Source: CAVREM01 sp963728825 (GTDB lineage Bacteria; Acidobacteriota; Vicinamibacteria; Vicinamibacterales; CAVVIG01). From it: DNA of 64,000 nt. Numbering within the stretch: position 1 is the stretch's first letter; each line of letters opens with the position of its first letter. This document shows, piece by piece, positions 56,200 to 64,000 of this stretch. The stretch covers positions 372,001 to 436,000 of the forward strand of contig CAVSLA010000002.1 of the NCBI GenBank assembly GCA_963728825.1, in the 5' to 3' direction. A model generated the notes under the pieces. It ran no database searches. It was not told where the DNA came from and saw nothing but the letters and a program-made list of their open reading frames with translations. The translations under genes and the position numbers were made by a program.

Positions 56200-57450
56200 T
56201 CAGCGCGCCAGCAGATCGAGGGCGATCGACTTGCCCATCTCGTAGTAGCCCCTGGGCGTCGGGTGAATGCCATCGCAGTTGAACGGCGCGAAGATCAGAT
56301 CGGCATTCGCCGGATCGGCAACCGCCTTGTCGAAATCGAGCACGCCGTCGAAACCGCGGTGTGTACGGATCCACTGATTGACGGCGCGGCGGATCGCGGT
56401 CTTGGCGTCGTTCCAGCCGGTGTTGGTCCCGGTCGCTGGCACGTTGTGGCGGGGGATGATCGTGGCGACGAAGACTTTCAGCCCGCGAGCCTTTACGCGC
56501 GCGGCGATCTCGGACATGCCCGCCGTCACCTGCGCCACCGATGCGCCGCGGCGAATGTCGTTGGTGCCCATGAACAGCATGACGTCGGTCACCCCGGCGT
56601 GCGTCAGGACGTCCCGCTCGAGCCGCTCGAGTCCCGGCGCGCTGTCGGGCGGCGGCTGCAGGCCTTCGCGCGTCACCGTGTTGCCGCCAATTCCTTCATT
56701 GACCACGGCCTTCAGCGTGTTCCGCCCACGCCGATCGTTTTCGAGCGCCAGCCGGACGGCGAGCCAGTCTTCCCAGCGATCGTGCGCATCGAGCGTCGCG
56801 CAGGTGCCGTCGGTGATCGAATCGCCGAACGCGACGATGGTCCCTGCCGACGTCGAAGACTGCACATCGATCGCCTTCAACCACGGCATCGTGGTGATCG
56901 TCTCCTTGAACGGCTCGGCCGATTCGACGCCTGATCGGTCTCCGGCGCCGGCTGCCGCCACATAGGACGTGGTCAGTGCGCCCGAATGCTGACTCGGCAG
57001 CGCGTTCTCGTCGGGAACGTAGAGGCTGACGGCCAGATCCTGGCGGGCGATGACGCGCAGCGCGATCGGATCGCTCTGGACCGTGCCGCCTGCCGGGATG
57101 GTGACGCGGGCCGCTCCGCCAAACAATGCCGGCCGGCCCGACCCGGCGGCGATCGTCGCACCCCGGACACGCGGCGCGACGTGAGCGGCACCGATGGTGA
57201 GCGGGCCCTTGCCGTATGTGTTGTCGAGACGGATGCGGACGGCGTCGCCGCCGATCGTGACCCGAGCGATCAGCCGCAGGGTCGTGTTGGTGATTGGTGA
57301 CGTTCCCGCCGTCTGCTGTGACGTCGTCCACGCTGTTCGCCACTGACCAGCCCTGGGACTGGATTGCAGGTACGCGGGTTGGAGACCGGTTGCCGTCATC
57401 AAGGCGAGCGTTGAGATGGCCAGCGCGAGCGCGAATCTGCCAGTCTTCAT
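56200..57450 (-). CDS. Exported SGNH/GDSL-family hydrolase
   Basis: 416 residues with a signal peptide (ALALAISTLALMTATG). An N-terminal beta-sandwich (~35-195) precedes the SGNH domain. Block I is FGDSITDG (nucleophile Ser), block III is FMGTNDIRRG and block V is DGIHPTPRGY (Asp, His). Members are esterases, often deacetylating polysaccharides. Stand-alone gene on the minus strand; substrate unknown. Confidence 0.88.
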   Translation of the reverse strand: MKTGRFALALAISTLALMTATGLQPAYLQSSPRAGQWRTAWTTSQQTAGTSPITNTTLRLIARVTIGGDAVRIRLDNTYGKGPLTIGAAHVAPRVRGATIAAGSGRPALFGGAARVTIPAGGTVQSDPIALRVIARQDLAVSLYVPDENALPSQHSGALTTSYVAAAGAGDRSGVESAEPFKETITTMPWLKAIDVQSSTSAGTIVAFGDSITDGTCATLDAHDRWEDWLAVRLALENDRRGRNTLKAVVNEGIGGNTVTREGLQPPPDSAPGLERLERDVLTHAGVTDVMLFMGTNDIRRGASVAQVTAGMSEIAARVKARGLKVFVATIIPRHNVPATGTNTGWNDAKTAIRRAVNQWIRTHRGFDGVLDFDKAVADPANADLIFAPFNCDGIHPTPRGYYEMGKSIALDLLAR

Positions 57451-57544
57451 ACGTGGCTCTCTCGGCCTCGGGGTCTGTACGCCCTCTGGAGTGTGAGGTC
57501 AGACCCGAGCCGAGGGAAGTCTAGCGCTGGAGTCGGGCGGGTGG

Positions 57545-57826
57545 CTATTCTTCGTCGGCGGTGTTCAGCAGGTCGTCGAGCGTCACTTCGCCGTCGGCCA
57601 TGATGCATTCCAGCCGGTGCCGGCTGTTTCTGGCGATCGTCAATGGACGGATATCGATGGCTTCCTCGAGCCGCGCCGCGATCTCCGCGTCGTGAACGCC
57701 GCAGGTGCGCGCCCGTTCAATCGCACCGACCAGACTGGTCGGCCCCAGGCGGCCCCCATGAACCGCCCGCAGAACCTGGGTCAGCCAGCCAGGGGCCCGC
57801 TGGCGCGAAGCAGTCGTCGCTCTCAT
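57545..57826 (-). CDS. Small conserved-looking protein of unknown function
   Basis: 93 residues from ATG 57826, with AAGGGG upstream. The longer open frame to 57961 is a by-product of the GACTCCC repeat. Hydrophilic sequence with an acidic tail (ADGEVTLDDLLNTADEE). No family recognised. Confidence 0.5.
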   Translation of the reverse strand: MRATTASRQRAPGWLTQVLRAVHGGRLGPTSLVGAIERARTCGVHDAEIAARLEEAIDIRPLTIARNSRHRLECIMADGEVTLDDLLNTADEE

Positions 57827-57916
57827 GCCCCTTATTTCGACTGCTTCGAGGGCCGGGTTGACAAATCCAGGCGCCGGCGGCGATTTCCAATGCAATGCTG
57901 TGCAAAACGCGTACGT

Positions 57917-57951
57917 CCGACTCCCGACTCCCGACTCCCGACTACTCGCGA
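57917..57951. repeat. 7-nt GACTCCC tandem repeat
   Basis: About four GACTCCC units in one orientation, in the divergent gap before the triple-fusion gene and 31 nt upstream of its start. There is no facing arm, unlike the arrays at gene ends. Confidence 0.55.
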
Positions 57952-57981
57952 CCAGCAGCACGATAGACTGGCGGCCGCGTC

Positions 57982-59808
57982 ATGCGTCGTCCCGGCCTCG
58001 GCTGCATGCGACTGTCCACAGAGCCCAATCGCAACGAGTCGGGTGCGCTCGAGCTGCTGCACGCGGCGTTCGATGCGGGCATCACGTTCCTCGATACAGC
58101 CGATGCCTACTGCTGGGACGAAACGGAGCGGGGCCACAACGAGCGTTTGATTGGCCGCGCGATCGCAACCTGGCAGGGTGATCGATCGCTCATCCGCGTC
58201 GCCACCAAGGGCGGGCTGACCAGACCGGACGGCCGCTGGGAGCCGGATGGCCGCGCGAAATACCTCGTCGAGGCGGCCGAGAGAAGCCGCCGGGCGCTGG
58301 GAGTCGAACGCCTTCACCTCTATCAGCTTCACGCGCCCGATCCGAAAATGCCGCTCGCGACCAGTGTTCGTGCCCTCGCGGCCTTGAAACGTGACGGGCT
58401 GATCGAATCGATCGGGCTCTGTAACGTGACGGTCGGCCAGATCGAGGAAGCAAGACGCATCACCGAGATCGACTCGATCCAGGTGGAGCTGAGCATCTGG
58501 CACGACTACCACTTTCTGAGCGGCGTCGCTGAGTACTGCATCGCAAACCGGCTGCCTCTTCTGGCTTATCGTCCGCTCGGTGGGCCCTCGCGGCATCGCA
58601 AGACGAGCACCGAGCCGACGCTCACGGCCATCGCCGCACGGCATGCCGCCACTGCGTTCGAAATTGCGCTGGCGTGGCTGATGGATCTGTCGGATCTCAT
58701 CGTGCCGATACCTGGCGCCACGCGGCTGGCGACCGTGCAGTCGATTGCCCGCGCCAGGCTGATTGATTTGACCGACGAGGACCGCGTTGCGCTCGATCGT
58801 CGTTTTCCAGCCGGTCGTCATCTCCGCCATCCGGACGGCGCTGGACATCGACAGGCCGCCCGCGGCGACGGCGAAGTCGTCTTGATCATGGGTCTGCCTG
58901 CGGCCGGCAAGAGCACCTTCGCGCAAACCTTCACAGCGCGCGGCTATCGCCGTCTCAATCGCGACGAGGCCGGAGGCACGCTGGCGCAGCTGCTGCCGGC
59001 GATCGACGCGGCACTCGGTTCGGGCGTCTCACAACTCGTCCTCGACAACACCTACGCCTCACGGAAGTCGCGGGCCGAAGTGATTCGAGCGGCGGCGGCA
59101 CGTGGATGGCCGGTCCGCTGCATCTGGCTTTCGACCAGCGTCGAAGATGCACAGACCAACGCTGTCTGGCGGATCGTGTCGCGCCACGGCCGGTTGCCGA
59201 CCGACCAGGAGTTTGCGACGCTTCGGAAGACCGACGTCACCGCGTTTCTTCCCTCGGTTCATTTCAAATACCGGCGCGAGCTCGAGCCACCGGACATCGC
59301 CGAAGGGTTTCAGAGCGTGGAGGTCGTGCCGTTCGTGCGTCGCATCGATCCGGGGCTGACAGATCGCGCCGTGATCGTCTCGTGCGACGGCGTGTTATTA
59401 CGCAGTCGATCGGGGCTGCGCGTCCCGCTCAATCCGGACGACGTAGAGGTCGGCTCCGGACACGCCGCGACGCTCCGGAAACATCGCGACGCGGGGTACC
59501 GATTGGTCGGTATCTCCTGGCAGCCGGAGATTGCTGAGGGCCGACAGTCGGACGAGGGCGTCAAGGCGGTCATTCGACGGATGTGCGATCTGCTGGGTCT
59601 CGAGATCGAGGTCGAATACTGTCCGCATCCGGCTGGGCCGCCGATCTGCTGGTGTCGAAAGCCGCTGCCCGGCCTGGGAGTCGTCCTGCTGCACCGCCAC
59701 CATCTGGACCCTGCGCAATGTATCTACGTCGGATCAGGTACACAGGAGCCAGGCTTCGCGCGACGGTTGGGTTTTATCTACCGGGACGCAGACGATTTCT
59801 TTCGTTAA
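57982..59808 (+). CDS. Triple fusion: aldo/keto reductase - P-loop kinase - zinc-loop HAD domain
   Basis: 608 residues in one intact frame. Residues ~1-285 are an aldo/keto reductase with the full tetrad (Asp38, Tyr43, Lys76, His117). Residues ~297-455 are an AAA_33/polynucleotide-kinase-like P-loop domain with GLPAAGKST at 304-312. Residues ~458-608 are a HAD fold like GmhB/HisB-N. Its zinc loop is conserved (Cys547, His549, Cys556, Cys558, then CRKPLPG), but the nucleophilic Asp of the DxD motif is replaced (Ser467-Cys-Asp469), and the late acidic motif reads GSG. The third domain is probably a non-catalytic binder. The kinase-HAD pair resembles PNK-type repair or sugar-phosphate enzymes; fusion to a reductase is unusual. 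Confidence 0.85.
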   Translation: MRRPGLGCMRLSTEPNRNESGALELLHAAFDAGITFLDTADAYCWDETERGHNERLIGRAIATWQGDRSLIRVATKGGLTRPDGRWEPDGRAKYLVEAAERSRRALGVERLHLYQLHAPDPKMPLATSVRALAALKRDGLIESIGLCNVTVGQIEEARRITEIDSIQVELSIWHDYHFLSGVAEYCIANRLPLLAYRPLGGPSRHRKTSTEPTLTAIAARHAATAFEIALAWLMDLSDLIVPIPGATRLATVQSIARARLIDLTDEDRVALDRRFPAGRHLRHPDGAGHRQAARGDGEVVLIMGLPAAGKSTFAQTFTARGYRRLNRDEAGGTLAQLLPAIDAALGSGVSQLVLDNTYASRKSRAEVIRAAAARGWPVRCIWLSTSVEDAQTNAVWRIVSRHGRLPTDQEFATLRKTDVTAFLPSVHFKYRRELEPPDIAEGFQSVEVVPFVRRIDPGLTDRAVIVSCDGVLLRSRSGLRVPLNPDDVEVGSGHAATLRKHRDAGYRLVGISWQPEIAEGRQSDEGVKAVIRRMCDLLGLEIEVEYCPHPAGPPICWCRKPLPGLGVVLLHRHHLDPAQCIYVGSGTQEPGFARRLGFIYRDADDFFR

Positions 59809-59872
59809 GCCGGGCCTAAGAGGCCCGGCCTACGTACGAACCGCCGGGCCTAAGAGGCCCGGCCTACGTACG
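59809..59872. repeat. Two GCCGGGCCT/AGGCCCGGC hairpins with CTACGTACGAA tails
   Basis: Perfect hairpins at 59809-59829 and 59843-59863, directly after the stop at 59808 and just before the minus-strand stop at 59878. Same family as 56074-56180; probably bidirectional termination or mRNA 3' protection. Confidence 0.75.
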
Positions 59873-59877
59873 AAGTG

Positions 59878-61227
59878 CTAACGGAGGCCGCCGCGGCCGC
59901 CCGGTCCGGTCGGCGTACCGCCTCGGCCGGCAGGAGCCGGCGCGCCCGGCGCGCCACCGCGCCCGCCGGGCGCAGGAGGTGCCCCCTTCAGGAAAATCCC
60001 GCCCTTGACGGTGGCCACAGAAACGAAGTGCTGCTTCAGGGCGCGCGACTGCATGGCGCCGTCGGGATATTCGAAATTCCCCTGCGCGAGCTCCAGGATT
60101 GCCACGTCCGCCGTGACTCCCGGCTCCAGCGTTCCGACCTTTTCCGGGAAGTTGAAAATCTTCGCGGGATTGGTGGTCACGCCCGCGATCACCTGTTCGA
60201 GGGGCAATCCCAGGTGCAGGTACTCCGACATCGGCACCAGGACGCTGCCGGCGTTCCCGTCAGGGGCTCGGGTGATGTCGGTTGAAATCGCATCCGGCAC
60301 CCATCCCTGGCTCATGGCTTTTTCGGAAATGGTCCACGAGTGATGCGTCGTGCCGAGCTGGACGTCGGTCCAGATGCCACGATCCTTGAGCGCCAGAATC
60401 TGGGGCAGCACCTTGTCGGCCTGCTCGCCATCGGCGCCGAATAGATTGGCCTGGTTTGGCGAGGGCGGATTGAAGGGATGCGCGAGGATGTCCCCTCGCT
60501 TCAAGAGCGCGAGCACATCCGGCTCAACCGTCCAGTGCAACATGATCGGCAGGCCGGTGGCGTCGCCGACCTCCCGCGCCGTTTTCATGACGTCGATGTC
60601 GTGCGCCAGGTCGCTGTGCCGGCCGTTGACGCGAACCTTGATGCCGAGAATCCGGTCGCGGTTGGCGCTGATGGTGCGGATCGCCGCGGCCGCGTTGATC
60701 ATGCGCGGGTCGAGATAGATTTCGTTGGTGACGACGAGGCCGATGGTCGAGATGTTCAGGAGCGCGTAGATACGAGTGGCGGCCGTCTCGATGACGTACT
60801 TACGGAAGCCCTGAAATGTTCCCGCGCCGGTCGACCCCGCGTCGACGACCGTCGTCACGCCCGACTGGAACCCGACGACATCCGAATCGACGAACAGATT
60901 GATGCCGTATTTGTAGACGTGGGTGTGGATGTCGATCAGGCCGGGCGTGACGATCTTGCCTTTGGCGTCGTACACCTGCCGGGCCTGGCTGGGTGGGATG
61001 TTCGCAGCGATCCGGACAATCCGTCCGCCCTGGATGGCCACATCCCGCTCGGCCGACAACTTCTGTGACGGGTCGACGACGCGGCCGCCGGCGATCAGCA
61101 GATCATAGGTCGCCGCGGCAGGCGTCTGCGCAGATGTCGCGGGAGTTTGCAGATGGCGAAGGCCTGGGATGGCAATCGCTGCCGACCCGATGTGTCCGAG
61201 GAATGTTCGTCGACTCGATCGTGACAT
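59878..61227 (-). CDS. Exported amidohydrolase-superfamily deacetylase-like metallohydrolase
   Basis: 449 residues with a twin-arginine-like signal (SRRTFLGHIGSAA). Metal-dependent hydrolase features: GLIDIHTHVY (metal-binding His pair), GIKVRVN (lysine position), MLHWTVEP and SVLVPMSEYLHLGLPLEQV near the end, as in dihydroorotase/deacetylase relatives. The last ~30 residues are a Gly/Pro/Arg-rich tail (GGRGGAPGAPAPAGRGG-like) with no counterpart in the catalytic fold. Substrate unknown. Confidence 0.85.
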   Translation of the reverse strand: MSRSSRRTFLGHIGSAAIAIPGLRHLQTPATSAQTPAAATYDLLIAGGRVVDPSQKLSAERDVAIQGGRIVRIAANIPPSQARQVYDAKGKIVTPGLIDIHTHVYKYGINLFVDSDVVGFQSGVTTVVDAGSTGAGTFQGFRKYVIETAATRIYALLNISTIGLVVTNEIYLDPRMINAAAAIRTISANRDRILGIKVRVNGRHSDLAHDIDVMKTAREVGDATGLPIMLHWTVEPDVLALLKRGDILAHPFNPPSPNQANLFGADGEQADKVLPQILALKDRGIWTDVQLGTTHHSWTISEKAMSQGWVPDAISTDITRAPDGNAGSVLVPMSEYLHLGLPLEQVIAGVTTNPAKIFNFPEKVGTLEPGVTADVAILELAQGNFEYPDGAMQSRALKQHFVSVATVKGGIFLKGAPPAPGGRGGAPGAPAPAGRGGTPTGPGGRGGLR

Positions 61228-61324
61228 GTTGTGGGTCCTCGATGATGGCAGTTTGGACTGGCACCTTATACATCAAAAACGCCTGGGACCCCGCCGACAG
61301 AACCACGAAAAAAATGGGTTCGCT

Positions 61325-62761
61325 CTATTCAGCCGTGAACGCCAGATACATGAGAGCGCCGTCGCGTTCGAGCTGCAGGACCACCGCGTCGCCAACCTTC
61401 AACGCCTCCAGCGTAGCCCTGAGCTGGACGAGGCCAGTCACCTGCTTCCCGTTGACCGCATGGACGATATCGCCGGGTGCGAGTCCGCCGTCTCGAGAGT
61501 CGATCGCGCCCGCCACGGTCGAGACGACGACAACGCCGCTGCGAACGCGGCGAGCCGGCAGCATCGCGGCGATCTGCTGATCCAGGTCGACGCCGAGGAT
61601 TCCCAGTCGCGGCACCAGGTGCTGGCGCGGATCGGCCGACGCCGAAAGCCCGGCCAGCGGATCCTGGCGCTCGGCCATCGTCACGCTCGTTTTGTGGGTC
61701 TTGCCGTCACGCAGGATCTCGACGGTGATGACGTCGCCGAGTACATGGCGGTAGAGACCGACCTGAAACTGCCGGCCGTTCTCCATCGTCTTGCCATCGA
61801 GCGTCAACACGATATCGCCCGGCCGGAGACCGGCCCGATCGGCCGGGCTCTCGGGGAAGACGTCGGCCAGCACGACGCCCTGAGTGCGCGGCAGACCCAG
61901 GCCAGCAGCCATCGCCGGAGTGATCGTCTGCGCACGGGCGCCGATGTCTCCCCGGCGCACACGCCCCGTGTTCTTGATCTGCTCGTAGACCGTCCGGACG
62001 ATGTTGCTGGGCGCTGCAAAGCCTACCCCATCGTTGCCGCCGCTCTGCGACGCGATCAGCGTGTTGATGCCGACCAAACGGCCGCGCAAGTCGACGAGCG
62101 GACCGCCGCTGCTGCCTGGATTGATCGAGGCGTCGGTCTGGACGTAGACCATCGGCGACTCGGGCTGAAGCTGACGCGCGACGGCGCCGACCACGCCGAG
62201 CGTCACGGAATTCGTGAGACCGAGCGGGCTGCCGACCGCCATCACCAGCTGGCCGGCCTTTAGTTCATCGGAATCACCGAACGACACCGCCGGCAGTTTT
62301 GCCGTGTCGATCTTGACGACCGCGAGATCGGTTTCGAGATCGATGCCGACAATCTGACCACCGACGACGTCGCTGCCGGCGGCGAGAATCGAGGTGCCCG
62401 ACGCGAGGCGCGGGACTTCGACGCGGACTCGCCGCGCGCCGCGCACGACGTGGGCATTGGTGATGATGTAGCCGGCCGGATCGACGATGACGCCGGAGCC
62501 GGACGCTCGCTCGGTCCTGATCAAGTCGCCCGTCCGGGGAACGAGTCCCTCGTTGGCCGCGTAGCCGGTGGTAAAAATCTGGACGACGGATGGACCGACG
62601 AGGCGTGCCGTCGTTTCGAGGACGCTGCTCAGGTCGGCGAGGGTCGTCGTGCCAGCGGCTCGCGATTGTGCGGGCGCCGACGCCGGCACGATGGCGAGCA
62701 GCACCACGGCAAGCACGTTCGTCAGGTAAGTCCGCATCAGGGCTGACATCAGTGAGTTCAT
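61325..62761 (-). CDS. HtrA/DegP-type serine protease with two PDZ domains
   Basis: 478 residues from ATG 62761, placed 10 nt after the methyltransferase stop; a longer frame overlaps that gene. A signal peptide (~20 residues) precedes the trypsin-like domain: His in NAHVV, Asp in ETDLAVV and Ser in NPGSSGGPL. PDZ1 (~265-350, RAGLRPGDIVLTLDG) and PDZ2 (~380-475, GLAPGDIVHAVNG) follow. Periplasmic protein quality control is the usual role. Probably co-transcribed with the upstream methyltransferase. Confidence 0.9.
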   Translation of the reverse strand: MNSLMSALMRTYLTNVLAVVLLAIVPASAPAQSRAAGTTTLADLSSVLETTARLVGPSVVQIFTTGYAANEGLVPRTGDLIRTERASGSGVIVDPAGYIITNAHVVRGARRVRVEVPRLASGTSILAAGSDVVGGQIVGIDLETDLAVVKIDTAKLPAVSFGDSDELKAGQLVMAVGSPLGLTNSVTLGVVGAVARQLQPESPMVYVQTDASINPGSSGGPLVDLRGRLVGINTLIASQSGGNDGVGFAAPSNIVRTVYEQIKNTGRVRRGDIGARAQTITPAMAAGLGLPRTQGVVLADVFPESPADRAGLRPGDIVLTLDGKTMENGRQFQVGLYRHVLGDVITVEILRDGKTHKTSVTMAERQDPLAGLSASADPRQHLVPRLGILGVDLDQQIAAMLPARRVRSGVVVVSTVAGAIDSRDGGLAPGDIVHAVNGKQVTGLVQLRATLEALKVGDAVVLQLERDGALMYLAFTAE

Positions 62762-62771
62762 TGCTTTCACT

Positions 62772-63605
62772 TCATCGGAACTTCCGCTTGAGCTCCTCCG
62801 TGACGGTCCAGAGGTGGAGCTCGTACTGGCCGCCGTCACCGCTGGTCACCGAAACCGTCCGATCGGGCTCCCAGTCGCCCATCTTGAAGCGATGCGAGAC
62901 AATGCGGGCGCCGGCTTTCAGCTCCCGCAGGAGGTGCGGGCGGATCAGGAGATTGAAGTGATCGCCCATGTAGAGCAGCACCACCGTCGCGTCCGATAGA
63001 TCGGGGATGTCCAGTGCGTCGCCGAGCCGGATCTCGACTCGGTCGGCGAGCCCCGCCGCCTGGACGCGGGCCCGCGAGTCGGTGACCCGTGCCGGATCGA
63101 TGTCGATGCCGACGCCCCGCTTCGCGCCCGCTCGAACCGCGGCGATGGTGATGCGGGCGTCGCCGCAGCCAGGTTCGAAGACGATGTCGTTGCCGGTCAC
63201 GCCAGCCAGCTGGACCATCTCCTCTGCGATGTCGTCAGGCGTCGGCACGTACACCACCCGCACGCGATCGCTGGGATCGTCGCGCGCCAAGTCGACGGTG
63301 ACACGGTCGCCGGCGCGAAACGACACCGTCCTGGTGCGGGTCATGGTCGTGTAGGTATTCGGATCCCAGGTCACCGTGAAGGTGTATTGATGCGTGCCGG
63401 CGGCGAGCGGCACGGTGTCGAAGTTTCGGGAGGGCCCTTTGCCGGGAATCGTCTTGCCTTCGACGACGAGCTCGGCCCCTTCGTGGGGAACCGTGACCGA
63501 TATCCGCGACGAGCGCTGAGCCGTCGCCGACTGAGGCTGCTGCACCGCCGCCGGCTGCGGTGTGGCCCACGTGAGCGAGCTCAGGAGCAGGAGAGCCAGT
63601 TTCAT
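62772..63605 (-). CDS. Apparently exported class I methyltransferase with TIGR03000-like domain
   Basis: 277 residues from ATG 63605; the longer frame is made only of repeat sequence. Residues 1-~25 form a signal peptide (LALLLLSSLTWATPQ). Residues ~33-110 resemble the TIGR03000 extracellular domain (ISVTVPHEGAELVVEGK, ending RAGDRVTVDL). The rest is an AdoMet-dependent methyltransferase with FEPGCGDARITI and GIDIDPARV motifs. Export of a methyltransferase is odd because AdoMet is cytosolic. It may be a scavenged fold, or the signal may be retained as an anchor. Possibly co-transcribed with the HtrA protease. Confidence 0.78.
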   Translation of the reverse strand: MKLALLLLSSLTWATPQPAAVQQPQSATAQRSSRISVTVPHEGAELVVEGKTIPGKGPSRNFDTVPLAAGTHQYTFTVTWDPNTYTTMTRTRTVSFRAGDRVTVDLARDDPSDRVRVVYVPTPDDIAEEMVQLAGVTGNDIVFEPGCGDARITIAAVRAGAKRGVGIDIDPARVTDSRARVQAAGLADRVEIRLGDALDIPDLSDATVVLLYMGDHFNLLIRPHLLRELKAGARIVSHRFKMGDWEPDRTVSVTSGDGGQYELHLWTVTEELKRKFR

Positions 63606-63615
63606 GTCGGGCTCC

Positions 63616-63674
63616 GTAGAACGAGAACGGAGAACGGAGAACGTAGAACGTAGAACGTAGAACGTAGAACGTAT
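63616..63674. repeat. 7-nt GAACGTA tandem repeat
   Basis: About seven GAACGTA/GAACGGA units in one orientation in the divergent gap between the methyltransferase (start 63605) and the lipoprotein (start 63744). Same unit as at 34240-34323 but without a facing arm. Confidence 0.65.
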
Positions 63675-63743
63675 CACGGTGTAGTATCCCGCCAGCCCGG
63701 ATTGGTCTCCGGCTGGTCATCACACTTTACGCAGGAGAGCGGT

Positions 63744-64000
63744 ATGCGAACTGATGCGTTAGCTGTCGCGGTGGTCATGGCGTGCGCGGGCCTCGGGGCG
63801 GTCGGCTGTGCGCCATCTGAGCCGGGGACCGCCAGCACCACCAGCGGTGCCCCCGCGGGTTCCTCACGAAACAGTTACCACGAGTGGCCGAGCGGACCGT
63901 ACCAGGTGGTCGAGAACTGGCCCAAGCCGCTGCCCGACGCCCGACATTCTCATGACGGATGGACGTGGGGATCGTTCGGCGGCGTCTATGCCGAGACGCC
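63744..64000 (+). CDS. Lipoprotein, likely beta-propeller paralogue (partial)
   Basis: ATG 63744 with AGGAG upstream; the gene runs off the window end. The first 85 residues show a signal with lipobox-like AVGC (~22), a Ser/Thr/Ala spacer, then PYQVVENWPKPL and GWTWGSFGGVYAET, closely matching the start of the NHL propeller at 43604 (PYDVVRGWHKPF). The remainder should carry the propeller blades. Confidence 0.7.
   Translation, partial: MRTDALAVAVVMACAGLGAVGCAPSEPGTASTTSGAPAGSSRNSYHEWPSGPYQVVENWPKPLPDARHSHDGWTWGSFGGVYAET

Noticed and set aside
62762..62839. Upstream start for the HtrA protease
   Set aside because: The extension is Ser/Thr-rich, overlaps the methyltransferase end and delays the signal peptide.
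63606..63677. Upstream start for the methyltransferase
   Set aside because: Encoded by the GAACGTA repeat, giving a periodic peptide (FYVLRST-like) ahead of a normal signal peptide at 63605.

Overview
The window looks like a chromosomal segment of a high-GC, aerobic or facultative Gram-negative bacterium of the Acidobacteriota, probably a Vicinamibacteria-like lineage. The lineage call is an inference. It rests on a stand-alone MacB-like 'acidobacterial duplicated orphan permease' (8546-11044), a BlaR1-type peptidase fused to a TIGR03435 domain (54002-56062), a DUF1592/DUF1552 gene pair, DUF2911, tandem BACON domains and a TIGR03000-like domain. I see no rRNA, tRNA, CRISPR array, prophage or recognisable transposase. 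Genes are densely packed on both strands, with many 4-bp ATGA/GTGA overlaps and frequent GTG starts. No stretch longer than about 300 bases lacks a gene. The longest gap (3072-3344) is mostly a 166-bp palindromic element.

Layout. 0.06-3.1 kb: two overlapping GAF/GGDEF signalling genes. 3.2-4.5 kb: the palindromic element and a ParB-N/pseudo-histidine-kinase fusion. 4.6-6.6 kb: a MoaD-like protein, a BNR-repeat protein and a cytochrome c. 6.9-11.8 kb: a frameshifted small gene, pilT, the orphan permease and a DUF2911 protein. 11.9-18.2 kb (minus strand): a tightly overlapping operon coding for a complete CO-dehydrogenase-like molybdenum hydroxylase (2Fe-2S, Mo, CoxG-like and FAD proteins), a cyclase-family hydrolase and an amidase. 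18.4-24.5 kb: a membrane PAS-GGDEF-EAL protein, a luciferase-like monooxygenase and a seven-repeat BACON protein. 24.6-31.9 kb: a cluster with a YbdK-type ligase, three ATP-grasp-type ligases, an M29 aminopeptidase and two esterases. I consider this the best candidate for an undescribed pathway, making and trimming a small peptide-like amide. 32.0-34.2 kb: two uncharacterised proteins and a lipid kinase. 34.3-39.9 kb: a DUF1552, DUF1592-type cytochrome and ankyrin cassette broken by many single-base indels. 40.0-48.9 kb: two hybrid kinases and a GAF-GAF-sigma54 activator, each with one frameshift, plus PspC-like and beta-propeller proteins. 48.9-56.1 kb: an auto-regulated PadR gene, an exported isoquinoline-oxidoreductase-like pair, a lipoprotein and a BlaI/BlaR1-TIGR03435 module with a visible operator. 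56.2-64 kb: an SGNH hydrolase, an aldo/keto-reductase-kinase-HAD triple fusion, an amidohydrolase, an HtrA protease, an apparently exported methyltransferase and the start of a second beta-propeller lipoprotein.

Two classes of intergenic repeat run through the window. One consists of arrays of 7- or 8-nt units, several in opposed orientation so that they can fold into long hairpins. The other consists of short GCCGGGCCT/AGGCCCGGC hairpins. Most copies sit right at stop codons, some supplying the stop itself, which suggests a 3'-end role. Two one-sided arrays sit instead in divergent promoter gaps.
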